Positions 16,212 through 24,854 of a stretch of 64,000 nt of DNA are shown piece after piece (positions within the stretch are counted from its first letter, which is position 1; each line of letters begins with the position of its first letter). The stretch is taken from assembly GCF_001485415.1 (NCBI RefSeq), contig NZ_BCMQ01000005.1, positions 1 through 64,000 of the forward strand. The letters are read 5' to 3'. Source of the stretch: Myroides odoratimimus (GTDB lineage Bacteria; Bacteroidota; Bacteroidia; Flavobacteriales; Flavobacteriaceae). Made by a program: the position numbers and the translations under genes. The notes below the pieces were generated by a model. The model was not told where the DNA came from. It did no database searches and worked only from the letters and a program-made list of their open reading frames with translations.

Positions 16212-17417
16212 TTACTTCTTATGTCTCAAGAGTAGTAATAAGCTAATTAGGAGTAATAAAGCTGCTATGGCAAAGGCTATACCAGGTAAGTATGGTAAGG
16301 TATTGTCCTGTGTGTATAGGTAGAAACAATAGGTAAATACTGGTGGAGCCACAATAGTCGTTAATCCGTTAAGGCTTCCTAATACCCCCTGTAGTTCTCC
16401 TTGATGTTGCTGATCTAGTGACTTAGATAGCATAGACTGAAAACCTGTCTGTTGTATACTTCCTAGTAAGTATAATGTGATACCTACCCAGAGTTGTATT
16501 TCAGTAACACAATAACTCAATAAGAGTAATCCTATAAAGCAGGTTAATAAACCGATGTAGACAAGTCTTTGGTCTGATAGTTTAGTAGACAAGTATTGCA
16601 ATAGGTATGCTTGTACTAAGAAACCTATGATGCCTATAATGGTTAGTGATAATCCTACTTGCTGTTTACTCCAGTCAAACTGTATCATGGTATAGAATGA
16701 CCACGTACTCTCCATGCTATGTGATGCAGCCGAAAGTAAAAAGAATACAATAAATAGTAGACTTAGTTGTTTAAAGCGCTTGATACTTTTTAGAGATTGT
16801 AAAGGGGAGATTTCTTTTAGTGATAATCGTTTCAGTGAACGTGAAGTATTGGTTTCTGGAAAGAAGAAATACCCATAAAGAACATTTAATAAACCTAATA
16901 TTCCCGCAAAGTAAAAAGGGTAGGTAAAATGATATTCTCCTAATAATCCTCCTACTAAAGGGCCTATGATAAAGCCAATATTAAAAGCTGCATTTAAATA
17001 GCCGAAGTATTTCGTTCTGTTATCTTCATCTGTAACATCTGTAATCGTAGCTGATGCCACGGCAAAGGTAGCACCTGTCACCCCGGCGATAAGCCGACTG
17101 ATGAATAGTAACCAATAACTATGAGCAAGTGCCATAATAAAACAGTCTATAGAGAATCCAAAAAGAGAAAGTAATAATACTCGTCTACGTCCATAACGAT
17201 CGCTAATAATCCCTAAGATTGGTGCAAAGATAAATTGCATAAAGGCGTAAGCTAACGTAAGTACACCTCCGTACTTCGCTGCTGTGCTGAGGTCAGCATG
17301 TAGTACGTGTTCTAATAGTTCTGGTAATACTGGAAAGATAATACCGAAGCCAGCACTGTCTAATATAATGGTGATCGTAATGAATATTACGATGCTGTTA
17401 ATCTTGTTTGATTGCAT
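16212..17417 (-). CDS. TetA-like MFS drug:proton antiporter
   Basis: 401 residues with twelve apparent membrane helices. LDSAGFGIIFPVLPEL near the N terminus and the loop 2-3 motif GIISDRYGRRRVLL (about 70-83) are characteristic of the TetA/BCR branch of the major facilitator superfamily. RLIAGVTGATFAVASATITDVT is the motif C-like antiporter helix. It is likely an inner-membrane exporter of small drugs. Substrate cannot be told and it should not be read as tetracycline resistance. No TetR-type repressor is adjacent. Its leader is about 120 bases long and contains a hairpin at 17440-17459. Confidence 0.9.
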   Translation of the reverse strand: MQSNKINSIVIFITITIILDSAGFGIIFPVLPELLEHVLHADLSTAAKYGGVLTLAYAFMQFIFAPILGIISDRYGRRRVLLLSLFGFSIDCFIMALAHSYWLLFISRLIAGVTGATFAVASATITDVTDEDNRTKYFGYLNAAFNIGFIIGPLVGGLLGEYHFTYPFYFAGILGLLNVLYGYFFFPETNTSRSLKRLSLKEISPLQSLKSIKRFKQLSLLFIVFFLLSAASHSMESTWSFYTMIQFDWSKQQVGLSLTIIGIIGFLVQAYLLQYLSTKLSDQRLVYIGLLTCFIGLLLLSYCVTEIQLWVGITLYLLGSIQQTGFQSMLSKSLDQQHQGELQGVLGSLNGLTTIVAPPVFTYCFYLYTQDNTLPYLPGIAFAIAALLLLISLLLLLRHKK

Positions 17418-17439
17418 AAGTATATATAATAAAATAACG

Positions 17440-17459
17440 GTACCCTAAAGAGGGGGTAC
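17440..17459. promoter_or_regulatory. Hairpin in leader of MFS gene
   Basis: gtaccc (17440-17445) and gggtac (17454-17459) pair around an eight-base loop, 23 bases upstream of the start codon. It could be an operator or an RNA hairpin affecting translation. Confidence 0.35.
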
Positions 17460-17541
17460 GCTTAAATAAACTGAGTCACTTACTACGCTGTAGGGGGCGA
17501 CTGTGATTCGGAATGTTATTTTACTATTGCTGCATAATGGA

Positions 17542-17573
17542 CAAAGATAATGTGTAATGGGTTTATTATCAAA
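17542..17573 (-). promoter_or_regulatory. Promoter for MFS transporter
   Basis: On the minus strand TTTG (17570-17573), a 20-base spacer and TATCTTTG (17542-17549) match the Bacteroidota consensus very well. Confidence 0.65.
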
Positions 17574-17674
17574 GAGTAATTGCCTTTTTTTAAAATAAGA
17601 GAACAGATGTGTACAGTTCTAGAAGGTTATATTTCTATGAATTTTAGTACCTTGCTTACTCATTTGTAAGTACC

Positions 17675-19024
17675 ATGAACGACTTATTATCTTATATATA
17701 CAATAACCCTTCTAGCTTAACGAAAGGCAAGGGAGGGGACGAATTATTCTTAGCGAAGTACAGTGAGATACAGAAGAAGACTGATGCTCCATGCTTTTTT
17801 TGGGGTAATGTGAAGGATCCTTTTATTATGGCACGTTGTTTAATCACGTTGTCTAATGTGGTGAAGTCTAGTTTTAATTTATCTCCTGCTGATCTAGCTA
17901 AGCTAAAAGACCCTATTGCTACAGCTGGGGATGGTAGAGTGCGATTCGAAGGATTCTCTCACTGTGCAGGAGTGTACGCTCGTGTAGATGTATTGCCTGA
18001 TGGGTTAGATGGGGAGTTCTTAGAGAATGGGACTACGAATGTAGACTTTAACCAACCGATGCTTACTGCGCTGAATAGTATTAAGCAAAAGGAAAATGTA
18101 CTGCTGTCAATAGGTCAGAAGGAGGTTAGTATTCAGACTGAGGATAAGAAAATAGTGGAACGAAAAGTACCTCTTCCGATTAAGTGGATTAAGGGACTGA
18201 GTACGGTACAGATCTATCTGTCTAAGGCAGAGAAAGTACATACGTTTAATAAAATACAGACACAACAACTGTTTAGAGGTATTCCGAAAGGGGCGATCAA
18301 GACAGATTATTACTTAACTGTACGTGGTAATATGCCTGTGTTTACACCTGTTAAGTCTGCTAATGCAGTCTGTGTAGGAGGTATTCATCGCTTGAGATTG
18401 TTAGAACCTCTATTGCCTTATATAGATACTATGCAAGTATATCCACATCCTGATATGCAGAGCACCACGTGGCAGTTGTATTTTGGCGATATTCGATTTA
18501 GTTTGTCTTTATCTCGTGAAGCTTTTAGAGGGTTCTCGGGAGAGGGAGCAGCATTAGAGTCGTTAATAGATGATGTGGATGACGAGTGGATAGATGCGAT
18601 GGATAAGTATGCTTATGCGAATCAACGCTTTAACCCGACGATGTTTGCGATGGAAGAAGGGATGAGTTTCACTGATGCAGATAGTCTGACAGGGCGATTA
18701 GCAGCTATGGGATTATTAGGGTTTGACTTAGATGACAATGCTTTCTTTTATAGAAGATTGCCCTTTAAGCTAGAGCGTATCCTAAGTCTAAATCCTCGCC
18801 TAAAGAATGCTGAGAAACTAATAGCTGAGAATAAAGTAGAGATTATTAGTGATGCTAATGGACGGGTAGAAGCTCGTGTAGAGGGAACTGGTGGTGTGAG
18901 ACATACGGTAATCTTAGATGGTGATCAGGAGCGATGTACTTGTGAGTGGTATGGTAAGTACCAAGGAGATAGAGGAATGTGTAAGCATGTGCTGGCAGTG
19001 AAGAAGGTTACGGTTAAAGGTTAA
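17675..19024 (+). CDS. SWIM zinc-finger protein
   Basis: 449 residues. The SWIM motif is at the extreme C terminus: C421-T-C423, then C436-K-H438, i.e. CxCx12CxH, just before a basic tail. The remainder is a large soluble domain without a signal peptide that I cannot name. SWIM proteins in bacteria often occur beside MoxR AAA ATPases and VWA proteins, but none is adjacent here. The finger suggests nucleic-acid or protein binding. The gene is alone, with an inverted-type repeat after its stop. Confidence 0.85.
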   Translation: MNDLLSYIYNNPSSLTKGKGGDELFLAKYSEIQKKTDAPCFFWGNVKDPFIMARCLITLSNVVKSSFNLSPADLAKLKDPIATAGDGRVRFEGFSHCAGVYARVDVLPDGLDGEFLENGTTNVDFNQPMLTALNSIKQKENVLLSIGQKEVSIQTEDKKIVERKVPLPIKWIKGLSTVQIYLSKAEKVHTFNKIQTQQLFRGIPKGAIKTDYYLTVRGNMPVFTPVKSANAVCVGGIHRLRLLEPLLPYIDTMQVYPHPDMQSTTWQLYFGDIRFSLSLSREAFRGFSGEGAALESLIDDVDDEWIDAMDKYAYANQRFNPTMFAMEEGMSFTDADSLTGRLAAMGLLGFDLDDNAFFYRRLPFKLERILSLNPRLKNAEKLIAENKVEIISDANGRVEARVEGTGGVRHTVILDGDQERCTCEWYGKYQGDRGMCKHVLAVKKVTVKG

Positions 19025-19066
19025 CAGTTAACAGTTGACAGTTGACAGTTTATGGTGGACGGTTAA
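19008..19066 (-). repeat. CTGTAAACTGT-family repeat after SWIM gene
   Basis: The run ggttaacagttaacagttgacagttgacagtttatggtggacggtt is a degenerate, opposite-strand relative of the units at 11125-11489 and 10549-10583. It overlaps the last codons of the SWIM gene, whose C-terminal residues VTVKG are encoded by its first bases. Confidence 0.65.
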
Positions 19067-19159
19067 GAATGACTAGCTTTGTGGATACTAGTTGGTTATA
19101 CAGTACACTAGTTCCTAATTGATTGTTCCTTACATTATTGTTATAATTTTATTACAGTA

Positions 19160-19191
19160 TTTGGCAGTCGGATAATTTGAGATTAACTTTG
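19160..19191 (+). promoter_or_regulatory. Promoter for rlmN, possibly leaderless
   Basis: TTTG (19160-19163), a 20-base spacer and TAACTTTG (19184-19191) match the consensus. The ATG is only four bases further on, so transcription should start at or within a few bases of the start codon. Confidence 0.65.
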
Positions 19192-19195
19192 CGCC

Positions 19196-20236
19196 ATGCA
19201 AATAGACAAAAAAGACATCAGAAGTTTATCTAAGGAACAATTAAGGGATTTCTTTGTTTCTCAGGGAGATAAGGCATTTAGAGGAAACCAAGTGTACGAG
19301 TGGTTATGGAGTAAAGGGGCTCATAGCTTTGAAGATATGAGTAACTTATCATTGGCTACCCGTGAGATGCTAGATGCTAACTTCGTAATTAATCATATCA
19401 AAGTAGATAGTATGCAGGTAAGTACTGATGGTACTATCAAGAATGGTGTGAAGTTACACGATGGTCTTATCGTAGAGTCTGTTTTGATTCCTACAGAAAC
19501 ACGTACTACAGCCTGTGTATCTTCTCAGGTAGGGTGTAGTTTAGACTGTGAGTTCTGTGCTACTGCTCGCCTTAAGCGTATGCGTAACTTGAATCCTGAT
19601 GAGATTTATGATCAAGTATTAACAATCGACCAACAAAGTAGACAGAATCATGGACACCCGTTGTCTAATATTGTGTTTATGGGAATGGGAGAGCCGTTAA
19701 TGAATTATAATAACGTACAGAAAGCCATTGAGAAGATTACTTCTGAAGAAGGGCTAGGGATGTCTCCTAAGCGTATCACAGTGTCTACTTCAGGATTGCC
19801 TAAGATGATCAAGAAGTTGGCAGATGATGGTGTGAAGTTTAAGTTGGCAGTGTCTTTACACTCTGCTATCGAAGAGACACGTAATCGTATTATGCCTTTT
19901 ACTAAGAATTTCCCATTAACGGAGTTGCGTGAATCACTTCAGTACTGGTATAGTAAGACGAAGAGTCGCGTTACGTATGAGTATGTGATTTGGAAAGGAA
20001 TTAACGATGACAAAGCTTCTGTGGATGCATTAGTGAAGTTCTGTAAGTATGTACCGTGTAAAGTAAACTTGATTGAGTACAACCCTATCGATGATGGAGA
20101 GTTCCAACAAGCAGATGAACGTGCTACGAATAGCTATATAGCAGCTTTAGAGAAGAATGATATCACTGTAGTGGTACGTCGTAGTCGTGGTAAAGATATT
20201 GATGCAGCTTGTGGTCAGTTGGCTAATAAATCATAA
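19196..20236 (+). CDS. rlmN: Dual-specificity rRNA/tRNA adenine-C2 methyltransferase
   Basis: 346 residues. A radical-SAM enzyme that methylates C2 of A2503 in 23S rRNA and A37 in some tRNAs. The iron-sulfur cysteines are C114, C118 and C121 in GCSLDCEFCATARL. The methyl-carrying cysteine is C339 in DAACGQLANK and FMGMGEPLMNYNNV is a typical SAM-binding block. It is distinguished from Cfr by overall resemblance to RlmN and by its housekeeping context. Confidence 0.95.
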   Translation: MQIDKKDIRSLSKEQLRDFFVSQGDKAFRGNQVYEWLWSKGAHSFEDMSNLSLATREMLDANFVINHIKVDSMQVSTDGTIKNGVKLHDGLIVESVLIPTETRTTACVSSQVGCSLDCEFCATARLKRMRNLNPDEIYDQVLTIDQQSRQNHGHPLSNIVFMGMGEPLMNYNNVQKAIEKITSEEGLGMSPKRITVSTSGLPKMIKKLADDGVKFKLAVSLHSAIEETRNRIMPFTKNFPLTELRESLQYWYSKTKSRVTYEYVIWKGINDDKASVDALVKFCKYVPCKVNLIEYNPIDDGEFQQADERATNSYIAALEKNDITVVVRRSRGKDIDAACGQLANKS

Positions 20237-20328
20237 GTTTAGTTTAGAGGAAATTACGTAAAGAATTGTTTAGCAATTTCTTAATGATTTCTATTTGAGG
20301 GAAACTATCGAATGATATAAAAAAGTCG

Positions 20329-20336
20329 TATTTTTG
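20329..20336 (+). promoter_or_regulatory. -7 box for polyprenyl synthase gene
   Basis: TATTTTTG matches TAnnTTTG and lies six bases before the ATG. No -33 box at standard spacing is visible, so support is weaker than for rlmN. Confidence 0.35.
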
Positions 20337-20342
20337 GGTGCA

Positions 20343-21320
20343 ATGAACATAGTACAGCAAATAAAACAGCCTATACAGAATGAGATGGAGCTTTTTGAAA
20401 AGAAGTTCCGCAACTCAATGACTACTAAGGTAGCCTTACTAAACAGAATCACTTACTACATTGTAAATAGAAAAGGGAAGCAGATGCGCCCTATGTTTGT
20501 ATTTCTAGTAGCGAAGATGGTGGCAGGTGAGGTTAATGAGCGTACTTATCGAGGAGCATCTGTTATAGAGTTAATCCATACTGCTACTCTAGTACACGAT
20601 GATGTAGTAGATGATAGTAATAAACGTAGAGGTTTCTTTTCCCTTAATGCTTTATGGAAGAATAAGATAGCCGTGTTAGTAGGTGATTACCTATTAGCAA
20701 AAGGACTTTTATTGTCTATTGATAACGGTGATTTTGATTTACTTCGAATTATCTCAGTGGCTGTACGTGAGATGAGTGAGGGAGAATTACTTCAGATAGA
20801 GAAAGCGAGACGATTAGACATTACAGAAGAGGTGTATTATGAGATCATTCGTCAGAAGACAGCTACATTGATTGCGGCTTGTTGTTCATTAGGAGCTGCT
20901 GCTGTCGATCCAGATAATGCAGAACTTATAGAGAAGATGCGTAAGTTCGGAGAGTTAATCGGTATGGCATTCCAGATAAAGGATGATTTATTTGACTATA
21001 CGGATGGGCCTATTGGTAAGCCGACAGGTATTGATATCAAAGAACAAAAGATGACACTTCCTCTTATTTATACTTTGAATACTTGTGAACCAAAAGAAAA
21101 GAAATGGTTGATTAACTCTGTTAAAAATCACAATGAGGATAAAAGACGTGTGAAAGAAGTCATCGCATTCGTCAAACAAAAAGGAGGTCTAGAATACGCT
21201 ACTACTAAGATGGTAGAGTATCAACAAGAGGCTTTAAATATACTACAGGAGTTTCCAGAATCTACTTATAGAGAAGCTCTGTTCACGATGGTGAATTATG
21301 TTATAGAAAGAAAAAAGTAA
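20343..21320 (+). CDS. Polyprenyl (octaprenyl-type) diphosphate synthase
   Basis: 325 residues from the ATG at 20343. The frame extends three codons upstream to a TTG that overlaps the -7 box and is unlikely to be used. It condenses isopentenyl diphosphate onto an allylic diphosphate to make the long isoprenoid side chain of menaquinone. The first aspartate-rich motif is DDVVD (86-90) in LVHDDVVDDSNKRRG. The second is KDDLFDYTD near 213. GKQMRP supplies the substrate lysine and arginine. Chain length cannot be read safely from sequence. Confidence 0.92.
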   Translation: MNIVQQIKQPIQNEMELFEKKFRNSMTTKVALLNRITYYIVNRKGKQMRPMFVFLVAKMVAGEVNERTYRGASVIELIHTATLVHDDVVDDSNKRRGFFSLNALWKNKIAVLVGDYLLAKGLLLSIDNGDFDLLRIISVAVREMSEGELLQIEKARRLDITEEVYYEIIRQKTATLIAACCSLGAAAVDPDNAELIEKMRKFGELIGMAFQIKDDLFDYTDGPIGKPTGIDIKEQKMTLPLIYTLNTCEPKEKKWLINSVKNHNEDKRRVKEVIAFVKQKGGLEYATTKMVEYQQEALNILQEFPESTYREALFTMVNYVIERKK

Positions 21321-21350
21321 AATAGTAATAAACGGTATAAAAACAGAAAG

Positions 21351-21384
21351 AGTCGCTTAGTATATATTAAGCGACTTCTTTTTT
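21351..21384 (+). terminator. Terminator after polyprenyl synthase gene
   Basis: agtcgctta (21351-21359) and taagcgact (21368-21376) form a nine-bp stem followed by T's. The T tract abuts the dnaG -7 box. Confidence 0.85.
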
Positions 21385-21392
21385 TATCTTTG
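21385..21392 (+). promoter_or_regulatory. -7 box for dnaG
   Basis: TATCTTTG matches TAnnTTTG and lies 21 bases before the dnaG ATG, immediately downstream of a terminator. The -33 position falls inside the terminator hairpin and no TTTG is seen there. Confidence 0.4.
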
Positions 21393-21413
21393 TAAGCACA
21401 TTCCAATAAAAAT

Positions 21414-23396
21414 ATGATTTCCAAAAGTACCATAGATGCTGTATTTGACGCTGCTCGTGTAGAGGAGGTGATAGGAGACTTTGTAACTCTGAAAAAGTCA
21501 GGGAGTAATTACAAAGGCTTAAGTCCTTTCGTAAACGAGAAGACTCCGTCATTTATGGTGTCACCTGTGAAGCAAATATGGAAAGACTTTAGTTCTGGAA
21601 AGGGAGGTAATGCGATTAGCTTTATTATGGAGCATGAACACTTCTCTTATCCTGAGGCAATACGATATTTAGCAAAGAAATATGGTATCGAAATAGAAGA
21701 GACAGAACAGAGCGATGAGGAGAAAGAGCAACTGAATGAAAAGGAGAGTATGTTCATCGTGTCTGAGTTTGCGAAGAAGTACTTTGAAGAGACATTGTTC
21801 AATGCGGAAGAAGGTAAGGCAATAGGAATGACCTACTTTAAAGAGCGTGGTTTTACTCAAGAGACAATTAAAGAGTTCGGATTAGGGTATTCTCCAGATC
21901 AGTGGAGTGCTTTCACAGATGCAGCTCTTCAGAAGGGATATTCTTTAGAATACTTAGAGAAAACAGGGCTTACCATTGTAAAAGAAGACCGTAAGTTTGA
22001 CCGATTTAAGGGAAGAGTTATGTTTCCTATTCAGAGTATGTCCGGTCGAGTATTAGGATTCGGAGGACGTATTCTTATTACTGATAAGAAAGCTGCTAAA
22101 TACCTAAACTCTCCTGAAAGTGATATCTATCACAAGAGTAAGGTACTATATGGTATCTATCATGCTAAACAAGAAATTGCCAAACAAGATAACTGTTTCT
22201 TAGTAGAAGGATATACCGATGTTATACAGATGCATCAGACCGGTATAAAGAATGTCGTCGCTTCTTCGGGTACTGCATTAACGCCTGACCAAATCCGTTT
22301 GATTAGTCGATTGACTAAGAATATCACGATGTTATTTGATGGGGATGCTGCTGGTATTAGAGCTTCTCTTAGAGGGGTAGACTTGATATTAGAGGCAGGG
22401 ATGAACGTACGCGTATGTCCTTTGCCTGATGGAGAAGACCCAGATAGTTTTGCTCGAAAGCATTCTAAAGAACAGCTAGACGAGTATTTCAAGAATAATG
22501 CTACTGACTTTATCCGTTACAAGGCTAATCTATTAATGGGGGAAGCGAAGAATGACCCTATTAAGAAAGCAGAGTTAATTAGAGATATGGTACAGAGTAT
22601 CTCTAAGATTCCTGATCAGATACAGAGAGAAATCTATGTGCAGGAATGTGCTCGTATAATGGATATTTCTGAGGATGTAATCTTTAATTCTTTAGCTCAG
22701 ATTGGTCGAAAAGAATTAGCTGAGGCAAATAAGAAATATACACAGGAGAGGAAGCAGATGGAGGTGGTGCATTCAGAGCAACAACCAAAAGAAGCAATTG
22801 ATCCACAATATAATTTAGAACGCAAGATCATCGAGATATTGCTGTTGTATGGTAATATGGAAGAGTTGTTTATAGAGCTCTTATTAGATGTGAATGAGGA
22901 CAATGAGGTAATAGAGGTAGAACATAAAGTAGAACAGAAGGTATATGAACGTATTTACCTTAGTTTGCAGGAAGATGAGGTACAGCTAACCAATCCAATG
23001 TTCAAAGTGATTTATAAAGATATTATGGATTACTATCATCATAACGCTTGGGATCTGGAGAAGTATTTAAAGACATTAGATCCAGAAATGGCTCAGGAAG
23101 TAACTAATATTATCATGGAGGATGAGAAGGAAGCTTTGCACAATTGGGAGTCTCAGAATATTATAGTGAAACAGAAGGAGCAGGGAGTATCTCAATATGT
23201 GACAGAAACTATTCTAACTCTTAGAATGTTCTTATTGAATACCATGATAGAAAAGTATAAGGTAAAGCTGAAAGATAGTGATGAGAAGAGATCTTATGAG
23301 ATGCTTACGCTAATTATGGATTACACAAGTCTGATGAATATGTTCTCTAAGAGATTAGGTCAAGTAACATCAAGATTTAAAACGATAGAAGACTAA
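21414..23396 (+). CDS. dnaG: DNA primase, zinc ligands replaced
   Basis: 660 residues, normal length. It makes RNA primers at the replication fork. The N-terminal zinc-binding domain is present by alignment (KSGSNYKGLSPFVNEKTPSF), but all four zinc ligands of the classical CHC2 finger are replaced: S37, V40, D58 and S61 stand where Cys, His, Cys, Cys are expected. The Toprim core is intact, with the catalytic glutamate in FLVEGYTDVI and the acidic motif in MLFDGDAAGIRAS. The long C-terminal helical part should bind the DnaB helicase. The reading frame is uninterrupted, so this is not a pseudogene. Confidence 0.95.
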   Translation: MISKSTIDAVFDAARVEEVIGDFVTLKKSGSNYKGLSPFVNEKTPSFMVSPVKQIWKDFSSGKGGNAISFIMEHEHFSYPEAIRYLAKKYGIEIEETEQSDEEKEQLNEKESMFIVSEFAKKYFEETLFNAEEGKAIGMTYFKERGFTQETIKEFGLGYSPDQWSAFTDAALQKGYSLEYLEKTGLTIVKEDRKFDRFKGRVMFPIQSMSGRVLGFGGRILITDKKAAKYLNSPESDIYHKSKVLYGIYHAKQEIAKQDNCFLVEGYTDVIQMHQTGIKNVVASSGTALTPDQIRLISRLTKNITMLFDGDAAGIRASLRGVDLILEAGMNVRVCPLPDGEDPDSFARKHSKEQLDEYFKNNATDFIRYKANLLMGEAKNDPIKKAELIRDMVQSISKIPDQIQREIYVQECARIMDISEDVIFNSLAQIGRKELAEANKKYTQERKQMEVVHSEQQPKEAIDPQYNLERKIIEILLLYGNMEELFIELLLDVNEDNEVIEVEHKVEQKVYERIYLSLQEDEVQLTNPMFKVIYKDIMDYYHHNAWDLEKYLKTLDPEMAQEVTNIIMEDEKEALHNWESQNIIVKQKEQGVSQYVTETILTLRMFLLNTMIEKYKVKLKDSDEKRSYEMLTLIMDYTSLMNMFSKRLGQVTSRFKTIED

Positions 23397-23420
23397 AAAA
23401 AGAGGCTATTGCCTCTTTTT
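23397..23420. terminator. Bidirectional terminator dnaG / lipoprotein
   Basis: aaaaagaggc (23397-23406) and gcctcttttt (23411-23420) close on tatt, with A and T tracts on both flanks. It serves both convergent genes. Confidence 0.85.
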
Positions 23421-23423
23421 GTA

Positions 23424-23903
23424 TTAATTATAGAATTGAACAGTAGTTATTACATCGTATTGCTCACTTTTTGTTTTAGGAACAATGGTATGGTAAGTAA
23501 TATAACCATTATATCTATAGCCTTTGTTCACTTTAATTTCTACATTTAGAATGTTTTGAAAGTTGTAATTACAACTTTCTTTATAGAATGTTGATATGTC
23601 AATAATTTTACTGAAACGCTCTTCATATTTTTGTCCAATAATCAGCTCATCATATCTCCAATCTATAACATTTCTATAGTATTGAGCTCCATGCACTCTA
23701 TTTTGGAAATCTCTTTCATTTCTAATGACAATAAAGGAATCTCCTTTGAGTCCTTTTACATAGAAATTTAAAGGGCTAAAATTAGGTGTCTCATTAAGTT
23801 GTAATGATCTATAGGTTTCATTACCACAATAATCATCATCTGAAGAACATCCTGCTAGGGATATTGATAATATGGTAAGTAAAAACAATAAAAACTTTTT
23901 CAT
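23424..23903 (-). CDS. Small surface lipoprotein, function unknown
   Basis: 159 residues. A signal peptide ends in LAGC (C19), followed by SSDDD, which resembles the lipoprotein export signal that sends Bacteroidota lipoproteins to the cell surface. The mature part is beta-rich, with a second cysteine pair (C26 and one near 112) that could be bridged. No family recognised. It is monocistronic, with its own promoter box and a shared terminator. Confidence 0.8.
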   Translation of the reverse strand: MKKFLLFLLTILSISLAGCSSDDDYCGNETYRSLQLNETPNFSPLNFYVKGLKGDSFIVIRNERDFQNRVHGAQYYRNVIDWRYDELIIGQKYEERFSKIIDISTFYKESCNYNFQNILNVEIKVNKGYRYNGYITYHTIVPKTKSEQYDVITTVQFYN

Positions 23904-23919
23904 AACTAATATTTTTTAA

Positions 23920-23927
23920 CAAAGGTA
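23920..23927 (-). promoter_or_regulatory. -7 box for lipoprotein gene
   Basis: The minus strand reads TACCTTTG, matching TAnnTTTG, 17 bases before the start codon. Confidence 0.4.
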
Positions 23928-23974
23928 TTTGTTTTAATATATAGTTAATAATAAAAAAATATATTAGTAAGTAA

Positions 23975-24781
23975 TTATTTGATTTCTATAGGAATTATAC
24001 AAACAGGTATAGGGTTAATCTTATGTTGGTTGATTCTATTTAATCTGCTATATATTTCAAAAACTTCTTTTTCTCTTCCTGTGAAGTCTTCTGCTTTAGC
24101 TCCTTTTTCGTGTGCTAGCATAGCTATTTCTAGTTCGTCATAATTAGCACCTAGTTGATCTTCATCAGATCGCTCATCCCCAAATAATCCATCAGTAGGT
24201 TTAGCTACTATAATACTACTAGGAACTCCTAAGTACTCTCCGATAGCACGTACTTCTGATTTCATTAAGTCTGCTATAGGGCTTACGTCTACACCACCAT
24301 CACCATATTTAGTAAAGAAACCAACTCCGAAGTCTTCTACTTTATTTCCTGTTCCTGCTACTAGACTTCTGTGTAGTCCAGCATAGTAGTATAATGTAGT
24401 CATACGCAATCTAGCACGTGTGTTGGCAAGTGTAAGGTTTAAGATAGCTTCATCATCTGAAGAGGGAACAGCTGTTTTTAATGTTTCAAATGTCGAAGTT
24501 AAGTCTGCTACAGTAGAGGCTACATTAGTAAACTTTTCTTGTAAGAAAGAGATATGTTCTTTTGCTCTTGATACTTGTGAGGAATCTTGATGAATTGGCA
24601 TTTCAACACATAATAGCGGTAGTCCTGTCATAGCGCATAGTGTTGAGGTTACCGCAGAATCAATACCACCTGATATTCCTATTACATATCCACTTACTCT
24701 TGCATTCTGCGCATATTCTTTTAACCAATTAACGATATAATCTGTTACTGCTGAAGTATTCATTTTAGTGTTGTTTACCAT
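23975..24781 (-). CDS. nadE: NAD+ synthase (ammonia-dependent type)
   Basis: 268 residues with no glutaminase domain, so it uses ammonia to amidate deamido-NAD+ as the last step of NAD synthesis. The ATP pyrophosphatase loop is SGGIDS (37-42). GTGNKVEDFGVGFFTKYGDGG and the KPTDGLFGDERSDEDQLG segment match the family. The start may be M1 (24781) or M7 (24763). Divergent from gldB with only about 70 bases between, an arrangement I recall from other flavobacteria. Confidence 0.94.
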   Translation of the reverse strand: MVNNTKMNTSAVTDYIVNWLKEYAQNARVSGYVIGISGGIDSAVTSTLCAMTGLPLLCVEMPIHQDSSQVSRAKEHISFLQEKFTNVASTVADLTSTFETLKTAVPSSDDEAILNLTLANTRARLRMTTLYYYAGLHRSLVAGTGNKVEDFGVGFFTKYGDGGVDVSPIADLMKSEVRAIGEYLGVPSSIIVAKPTDGLFGDERSDEDQLGANYDELEIAMLAHEKGAKAEDFTGREKEVFEIYSRLNRINQHKINPIPVCIIPIEIK

Positions 24782-24821
24782 GACTTTAAATATTTATGGA
24801 ATAGGTTGATATCTATCTTAT

Positions 24822-24829
24822 TATATTTG
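24822..24829 (+). promoter_or_regulatory. -7 box for gldB-gldC
   Basis: TATATTTG matches TAnnTTTG and lies 25 bases before the gldB ATG at 24855. Confidence 0.45.
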
Positions 24830-24854
24830 TACATTGAAAATAAAAAAAGATAAA

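Noticed and set aside
16212..17417. Acquired tetracycline resistance gene
   Set aside because: The motifs place it in the TetA/BCR branch only. No tetR neighbour or mobile element is seen, and composition looks native.
21414..23396. dnaG pseudogene because zinc ligands are missing
   Set aside because: The frame is full length and the Toprim catalytic residues are intact.
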